Below, one piece after another: positions 57,735 through 64,000 of a DNA stretch of 64,000 bases. The stretch spans positions 2,294,001 to 2,358,000 of the forward strand of contig JAYKKR010000004.1 in assembly GCA_036971615.1 (NCBI GenBank), in the 5' to 3' direction. Under the pieces are notes generated by a model. The model did not search any database. It was not told the origin of the DNA and worked only from the letters and a program-made list of their open reading frames with translations. The first letter of the stretch is position 1. The number at the start of each line of letters is the position of its first letter. The translations under genes and the position numbers were made by a program. The DNA comes from Amyloporia xantha. Taxonomy: Eukaryota; Basidiomycota; Agaricomycetes; Polyporales; Adustoporiaceae.

Positions 57735-58991
57735 CTATTTGTAGTACGATGTTTCCATCCAATGAGGTGCAGCCACTCCCATTGCGGTGTGGATAGCGTC
57801 TCGCATGAAATATGCATAACATACGCGATCCCCTTGACACGGCGGAACAGCATGCCGCAGCACCTTGCCACATAACGCAATCACAGATCCCGGTGGGTAA
57901 TGGACTGTCAGTCCAGGTCCGTCCATCTCGAAATGGAGGTCGCGGTAGGAGCCGAATGTCGCGAGGAGGTCATACCACGGCTTCCTCGAGTTGCTGTCGC
58001 GGTGGCGCGGTGTCTCGCGGTTGGATATTATCTGGACAGCGTTGAACGGTGTCGCCCATCCCTGCATGCTGTCCCTCAACGATGGGTCCTGCATCAATCT
58101 ACGCATGGTTTCGCGACCCGCCGCGTATAATGCGGGATGAACTACTGCAAGGACCGCAGATAGGATAGCGGAAGTCTCCGCGATCGCAGCCATCCATTGC
58201 CGCCCGCTCACCAAGTTGGCGCCTTGCAGACTCGCGGATGCATTGAGCGCATGTGGAGGCCCCTGCAAATAATGTTTATTCCATTATTTCCTCCTGGCAG
58301 ACATCATCAACTCACTACATGACCCTGCTGATACCATGCCGGGATATATTCACACATCCTGGTGGTATTGAACATGTGGCTGGGTCGCGGAAAAGACTTC
58401 CCATCTGACGCCAACCCTTGCCATTTGCTCGCGGCCCACTATGCCTGAGCTGCTGAGTTAGAACTCCTGTCGCGATGTCCATTTCACTCTGACCTCGATG
58501 TGTCAGTTCAGTGTATCCACACAAGAGGTCTACCAAGTGAATACCTGACGTTGCGGTGATAATAAACCGGGAAGGAACCAACCGATGATGCGGTCATGCG
58601 CGTCGGTCAGAATCGACGGCTGGTTAATACACATAACCTTGTCTGGAAGTATGCGCGCCCACTTCGCTTTCAACGCGTCTTCCAGCTTGGCGTTCTGGCC
58701 GTTCGCTTGCAACCCTAAAGCATCCGAGTATCTGTCAACATCCCAAGGGATGCGAACTGGCCAGACATGAGCAAAGATTTACACTCTGAAGCAGAATTGT
58801 TACGAAACCACGATGAAGGAATGCGCGCGCCAGTTGGTCGGCAATCGCGCTGCATTCGCCGACAAGATACGTGCTAATATTCAACGCCACAGGAGGTGGC
58901 GGTGCCACACCGACATCGTGTCTCAGCAGGTGCAGTCTTCTACGGAACATGACTTGCATGAAAGCCGCAAGCTCGTCCGTCAAATCCATGT
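57735..58991 (-). CDS. TET/JBP-family 2-oxoglutarate/Fe(II) dioxygenase, element B
   Basis: Probable start at 58991-58989 (MDLTDELAAFMQVMFRRRLHLL…); an upstream exon is possible because the A protein is longer. Exons correspond one to one with A: …LARAFLHRGFV / VRIPWDVDRYSDALGLQANGQNAKLEDALKAKW… / GQSEMDIATGVLTQQLR…CSIPPGCVNIS… / GPPHALNASASLQG…. The C-terminal exon carries the iron ligands HRD (TPRHRDSNSRKPWYD) and His (VLRHAV), and the Arg of VCYAYFMRD. At 58341-58343 the sequence has three C on the coding strand where the A alignment implies one more base, shifting the frame before the last intron. The core is fully conserved. It is convergent with the transposase, 80 bp apart. Confidence 0.85.
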
Positions 58992-59439
58992 TTGCTAACT
59001 GTAAACTGCTCGCGGACCTTCAGGACACCAGTCGCGGTTGTGTCTCGATGCTCACCCAAATTCCTTCCGTGCGTGATATTGCGCGCAAGCTTTGTAGCGT
59101 CCCCGCCCAAGTTCGCAGAACAACTAGGACATCGGGACCACGCAGTTCCAGCATGTATGTCCTCATGACGACCACATCCCTGTTTAGATCTCATATTGGA
59201 CCCGGCGCGGATGTCCGGAACTCAGCGATTCGGTGACCAATCATAGCGCAATGATATTAGGCCCCGCAGTTGGATGTGAGTGTCGCGGTCAGTCGACATG
59301 AAACTGCAATCCGCTTTGGGACTGGTCGCGGTTCGTGAGTTGAGGAGCGCCTGGCAAAGCGCGTCCAATTCCACAACAGGAACTTGTCACTAAATTCCAA
59401 CACTCATCTGCTCACGCGACAAACCATAAAACGAACAGT
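58992..59439. promoter_or_regulatory. Divergent promoter region TET / HMG-like gene, element B
   Basis: About 450 bp between head-to-head genes, rich in GTCGCGG/CGCGAC words. No core motif that I can support. Confidence 0.4.
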
Positions 59440-62400
59440 ATGAGTCTTAAAGGCATCCACACCAGCTCTTTAGGTGATGAGCTCGAGCTTTTCAAGCCTG
59501 CGGACAGGAACGCGCGCAAAAACATCATCGACACGACCTTGATAAAATTACAGGGAGAGCATGCGACTCTTGCAAAGCAGGACAAAGGTGGCTTACGACG
59601 TGTATGTTGGCTGCAATTCTCTGCGCAACGAAGGCTGACAATAGGGTAGCAACTCTCGGCATGGTTTCGCAATGGTGCTCGAGGCAGCGGGCGAAAGAAG
59701 CCAATGAGATGGGGCGGAAAAGATCAGGCCCTGAGCAATTCGGGCTTGAGAACAGAGAACTCGTTAAGGCGGCTTCGAAGGAGATCACGAATGGAGACGG
59801 TATAGGCAACAAGAATATCGGCGCGTGGCCAGCCGCGCAAGCTCGGCTTTGGAAGGCACTCAGCGCGGATGAGCAAGCTGGATATATCGCGAGGGCGAAT
59901 GCCCCGTCTGAGGCCAAGCGGCCTGCAAGCTTGCCGTCGCGGAAGTATGTGCCTCTCCGTTTCGGTCGCGCGTCGAGCTAAAAGTTGTATAGAGTCATTC
60001 AAAGGAAACTGGTGCAGCGCCTCAAAGCATTTACGACTCAAATCTATTGTGACTACGGTGTACGAATGGTCGCGTTTTCCGCGGTTCAAGTGGGACCTGA
60101 GGAAATCTTGGTGGATACGTGAGGTTGTACTTTGGCGCAACAATTTAATACTGACATGCATAACAGGCACGATTACAATAAAGATTTAGAAGGGGCACCC
60201 CCATTCACAGACATGCCTAACTGGGATGAAGACACACAAACCCAATTCGGATTATACAGTCGCAATGTGTTCCTGGATGGAGTGGTAGCAGATCAGTCAC
60301 AAAGTGCAGCCATGAGGAAGGTGCGAATAAGGGAAGCCATGGACGTGGATGCGGAAGGCCTTCCGCTGATTCCAGTGCCAAAGGCAGATGAAGGCCGCGA
60401 GAAGCTGGACGACTTGAAAGCCATGCTCCGCGAGTTCCTGAACATTCATTTTCGTGAGCTCGTATTTCCGCTCGCACACGCGGTCTCTAACGTTTTGGCA
60501 GAGGCCGCGACCGGCAGCGCAAAAGCCCGCGCGCCGTGGACCCATATCACGCAGAATCCGTCGCTTTATTTCGAAGACGAAATGACGCCGGACGGGATGG
60601 GTCTGCGCGATCCTTCGCACATGACGGATGGACCCCTCAGGAGCTTGCTACAATACTGGCGCGACCGACAAGTAACCAACGGCGGCCACTCTCCCTTCCG
60701 GTTCAAGGCGTATATGGTCAAGCGCGATGATGCCGGCGATGCGATAATGGCGCGGGCCGAATACAGCGAGGCCTATATCGAGGAGCGGAAGAAGCCCGCA
60801 CGAAAGCATAAAAAGAACAAAGGGAAGGCGAGCAAAAAGGCGCGAGGAAAGCGCCCTGCCCGCACAGTCCCCGGACGCGGTCGTGATGATGACTCTGAAG
60901 ATGATGAGGTTGATCGCGACTTTGGAGACGAGAGCGACGATGCCTCCGGTGATGAGAATGACCCCCTACTCATTTGCGAGAAGCCAACAAACTGGGCTTT
61001 GAAATCGCGGACACGTCGAGACAAGTTCCTTATGGCAATTGGAACGGGCGAGGTCTATTTTGAAGTGGTTCACAATTTGCAGAACTTTATGGTGAGTGGC
61101 GCGCGGTCTCATATCATACCGCGACTAACCCTGAATCTGCAGCGCGGCACTAAACCTGTTCCCCAGCCACTGTGCCAACAGGGCTGGACGTCTTGGGAGT
61201 ATACGGAAAGATACCTCCTGCCGCATGTGCACAGTGATCCGAATGGGCTCGACGAGATCCTCCAATGGATGGATGATGCACCTTATCTGGATGAAGAAGG
61301 TAACCTCCGCGCGATAGCGCTGGGTACAGCGCGATCATTGAGCAGTTCATTCTCATCGCGGGACTAATCACGCGCGAGTTTGAGGTTGTTCAATTTGGGT
61401 GGGAGGAAGAGGAGGACGCCGCACAGTCAGGCATTCCTGCACATGTCATCGGCACACAGATCGACTTTATGGACGTGGTCAATCGAATCGACCCAATGCT
61501 GAGGCTCCTCTGTGACGTAATGAGGGAGTCGGAGGCGCAGGCAGCTGCCCTGCCCGCGGCACACACGCTCACCACTGGTGGAGAATCATCGCGGTCCAAT
61601 ACGGTGCAACCGCCATCACCTAACATTTCGAGCGGTGACAAAGGTGGCAAATCTCAGGACGCAAGGTTCACAGATTCAGGAGCTACTGAAGAGCCTACCG
61701 CGGGATCCTCCACACAGCGCGAGCACCTTCACAATGAAGGAAAGTTGGGTCGCGAGGACGCGCGACAGTCCTTCTCCGCGCGCGACAGTCCTGGAGACCG
61801 CGATCAAGGGGAAGGCAGCCTCGAAGATGCCGATGACGATTCCAAGTTGAGACAGCTCAATGAACACCTAGCAGCGACACAGAGGGCGCTAGATGCTATG
61901 AAGAAGTCGAAAGAGACGGCCAAGGCTGCCGTTCGAGCAAAACCTCCACCTGTTGCGAAGAAACAGCTCGCGCGTGTAGATCCGGACAACGCGCAAGGGA
62001 TTCAGGAGGCCCGTGCCTCGAATAAAAAGGACAACCAGAGCGGGACAGAGCGGGAGGAACTGGCTATAATGAAAGAGAAGGAAAGGTTACAGAGGGAGGC
62101 CGAAGATGACCGGGCATGGGCGGAGGGATTAGCGCGAGAGGCGGCCAAAAAGGAGCGCGCTGCTGCACACCAGAAGAAGGTCGCGTCCCGCGCGTTGAAA
62201 GAGCAAGAGATGGATAAGCAAACAAAACAAAAGGCTGTCGACCACATCGCGCGGATCAATTTGGATCGTCAAGCCATGAAGGAGAAAGCCATTGAGGACA
62301 AGCGGGCGCGCGTGGCCCTCGCGCAGGCGGGCCCTTCGCGACCCCCTCAAGAAGCAGCGGTGCCAGGGGCAGGTGGGCAACTGAATGCCGACTCCAATGC

Positions 62401-63129
62401 CATGGTTCCGACCAAGCGGACCGCAGCTCAGGGCCCTGGAGAAGCGCAGCTCGCCTTGCTTAAAAAAGTGCGAGACCGTCTTGGGAGCCAGCCGCCTGTC
62501 GCGGCAACCATAAAGCCCACCACCCAAACTGCACCGCCCGCGCTGGGAGGAATAGAGTGGCGTACAGCTGTCGCGGGGCCAAGTGTGGCGCGGCCCGCGC
62601 GTCCTCAGCCGCGACCGCGATATCAAGGGGCCAGCCACGAGAATACTGCTGGCCCGTCATCCATGTATGTTGATAGAACTCCCGGTTCAAGCGACAAGGA
62701 CAGTACCAAATCCGACGAGGATGGGTCACCTTCGCGACCTGCTCCCGGCGCATGGACGAGGGCCAAGGCGCAGAAAGAAAAGCAGGCCATGCTTCAAGCG
62801 CCTACAGGAGGATCCGTGTCAGATGCGATAGGACAGCCGCGTGCGACACGCGCAACGACGCGGAAACAGGATAAGACTGGGAAAGGTGATGCAAGGCCAG
62901 ATAGCCAAGACGGTCAGGTGAAATCCAATGCAAGTCCTGCCAAGCGCGTGCTACGGTTCGCGCCACCGGCCGCGCGAGAGGTCGCGGTCGCGGTGCCGGG
63001 GGCAGAACGCCTGCTTTGCCCGCTCTCGAGGAGGAGGATGAGGAGGACGAGGAGAAAGATTCAGAGGAAGATGATAATCCTCGTCCTAGGAAAGTGGCCA
63101 AACGTGGCCATGGACAAAGAAGAAGATGA
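59440..63129 (+). CDS. Element B long acidic/basic protein with an HMG-like segment
   Basis: Start at 59440 (MSLKGIHTSSLGDELELFK). Introns near 59600-59644, 59946-59992, 60119-60166 and 61093-61142. Order as in A: N-terminal helix, HMG-like segment (RQRAKEANEMGRK…GNKNIGAWPAAQARLWKALSADEQAGYIARAN), YGVRMVAFSAVQ, FRDPSHM-type domain (GLRDPSHMTDGPLRSLLQYWRDRQ), Lys-rich and acidic stretches, SRTRRDKF, IIEQFILIAGLITREFE, then a long charged helix (about 61800-62340). In one frame the tail reads GRARGRGRGAGGRTPALPALEEEDEED and ends KRGHGQRRR at 63129, matching AKRGRRR of A. A second frame stays open to 63223. Frame slips near 61310 and 62935-62955 are needed for this reading. Confidence 0.7.
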
Positions 63130-63529
63130 GGCCTGTGATACCCATGCAAGGCGCGGCGCGTCACGCAGTCGCGGTTGTCCAGTGTCAGTTGCTGAGTCGC
63201 GGTTATTTAGTGGCGATTGTTGAGTCGCGGACGAGTTTTGGCCAGATATTTTAGAAGTCACCCCATATGTATTGCCTGTGGCGTCTGCTGTCTTATTTGT
63301 GATGTTCCACCTAATGGGCAATCTAATGCATTGTAATTCCAGACCTGTACAGACTTGTGTTAATCAGAGACTATTGCTCCACTCTTTCACAACTTGAGTC
63401 GCGCGCATAAATTGGACTGGAATTATAATCATTTATATAGTAGTTTTTGGGACTGTTGAAGTCCCATGCGCTCGCGAGACTATGGTATGTACATCTAAAT
63501 ATTCATCGTAAAAAGAAATCTATGCGGAC
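63130..63529. other. Convergent 3' flank, element B
   Basis: No gene. Contains three GTCGCGG words within 63165-63230. Confidence 0.4.
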
Positions 63530-64000
63530 GATGTGCCGCGCTGTGAGTCCTCCCCTGCTGTTCTCCACCAGTCGCAATTTTGTGAACATCCGCAGCCTGG
63601 ATTGAAACTCGCGTCGCCGCGGTCGTGCTTGGATCCCGTGTTTGAACACTGTCCTGGCTGATGTTGCTCGCGAGGGCGGCGGTAGAAGTCGCGCGCGAAG
63701 CCGCGCCTTGGAACATGGGCTCTGGCACATAGGCCCGTCGAGCGCTGAGGTCCAGGACTTGTTTGCGGATGCCCTCCATCTGCCCCGCGTACCCGTCAAT
63801 CTGCGCAGAGATGCTGTCCAGCGAGGCTTGCACGCTCGATGCGTTGAGGGACTGCTGCACCTTCTTGAACTCCTCGCGAAGGTTGATGATTGATGCTTGG
63901 AGGTGCTCGGGCTCGATGGAGGCGACCGCGCTGTTCAGTGCGTTGACCTGCGCACTTACCGTCTCGACGCGCGTGTCGAGATTCTCCATGGACTCTTCCA
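63496..64000 (-). CDS. Zn2Cys6-like coiled-coil protein, element B right copy (partial)
   Basis: Only the C-terminal part is in the window; the 5' end is beyond the right edge. MENLDTRVETVSAQVNALNSAVASIEPEHLQASIINLREEFKKVQQSLNASSVQASLDSISAQIDGYAGQMEGIRKQ aligns with the C-terminus of the 37865-40561 protein (NLREEVKKMQQSLDAFSVEASLSAISAQINGYAGEMEEMRRQ), at roughly half identity. The zinc cluster is not visible. It lies convergent to the HMG-like gene exactly as in element A, which supports the module order. Confidence 0.75.

Larger units (their letters stand above)
17664..64000 (+). mobile_element. Giant KDZ element B (partial; hosts element A and a chromovirus)
   Basis: The left end is near 17.66-17.70 kb, where TCAGTCACTG…TAGCCTGACCCTAG…GGCCGACGCC resembles the terminus of element A (CAGTCA…TAGCCTA…GGCCGACGCC). 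Two 82-bp subterminal repeats follow. Element A (18121-36043) and the gypsy element (46255-56326) are inserted in it. Excluding those, about 18.3 kb of B are visible: SP protein (-), Zn2Cys6 protein (+), X1 (-), X2 (-), transposase (+), TET/JBP (-), HMG-like protein (+), second Zn2Cys6 gene (-, cut by the right edge). CGCGA/TCGCG words are frequent throughout. That 36.1-41.4 kb belongs to the same element is inferred from this composition and is not proven; it could be the end of another copy. Confidence 0.6.

Overview
The window looks like nuclear DNA of a basidiomycete fungus, most likely an agaricomycete. Genes are cut by many short introns (about 45-65 nt, GT..AG). Most of the sequence is transposons typical of mushroom genomes: Ty1/copia, Ty3/gypsy chromovirus, hAT, and giant Kyakuja-Dileera-Zisupton (KDZ) elements that carry TET/JBP dioxygenase genes. 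I see no tRNA, rRNA, CRISPR or prokaryotic operon structure.

Layout. 1-7900: a copia element on the minus strand, running off the left edge. A second, 5'-truncated copy in opposite orientation (3445-6970) is inserted in its gag gene, so the region is a large imperfect palindrome. 7901-9951: a hAT transposase gene whose 5' part is cut off by the copia LTR. 9952-17663: a thinly populated host-like stretch with a casein-kinase-1-like gene, an unrecognised two-intron gene (12433-14574), a small doubtful gene, a cytochrome P450 relic and a decayed gypsy pol relic.

17664-64000 is a nest of transposons. Element B, a giant KDZ element, begins near 17.7 kb and runs past the right edge. Element A, a second and complete giant KDZ element of 17,923 bp (18121-36043), has inserted in the subterminal repeats of B, with an 8-bp target duplication, inverted ends and about 0.75 kb of 86-bp tandem repeats inside each end. 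A nearly intact 10,072-bp chromovirus (46255-56326, 232-bp LTRs, 5-bp target duplication) sits in the transposase gene of B.

Elements A and B carry the same set of six gene families, with neighbours mostly in opposite orientation: an unknown 'WW' protein (X), the CxC2-type KDZ transposase, a TET/JBP 2-oxoglutarate/iron dioxygenase, a long acidic/basic protein with an HMG-like segment, a Zn2Cys6-like coiled-coil protein, and a low-complexity SP-motif protein. B has two tandem copies of X and an extra SP/Zn2Cys6 pair at its left end. A reasonable reading is that the transposase moves the element, the dioxygenase edits cytosine methylation on it, and the other proteins bind DNA or chromatin. Only the first two roles rest on recognised domains.

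Three large-scale signals are not explained by gene content. Each KDZ element is saturated with its own short word (ATGGCG/CGCCAT in A, TCGCG/CGCGA in B). The chromovirus coding sequence is packed with short near-perfect hairpins. Almost every reading-frame break in the window is a one-base loss in a homopolymer, which suggests consensus errors more than gene decay.
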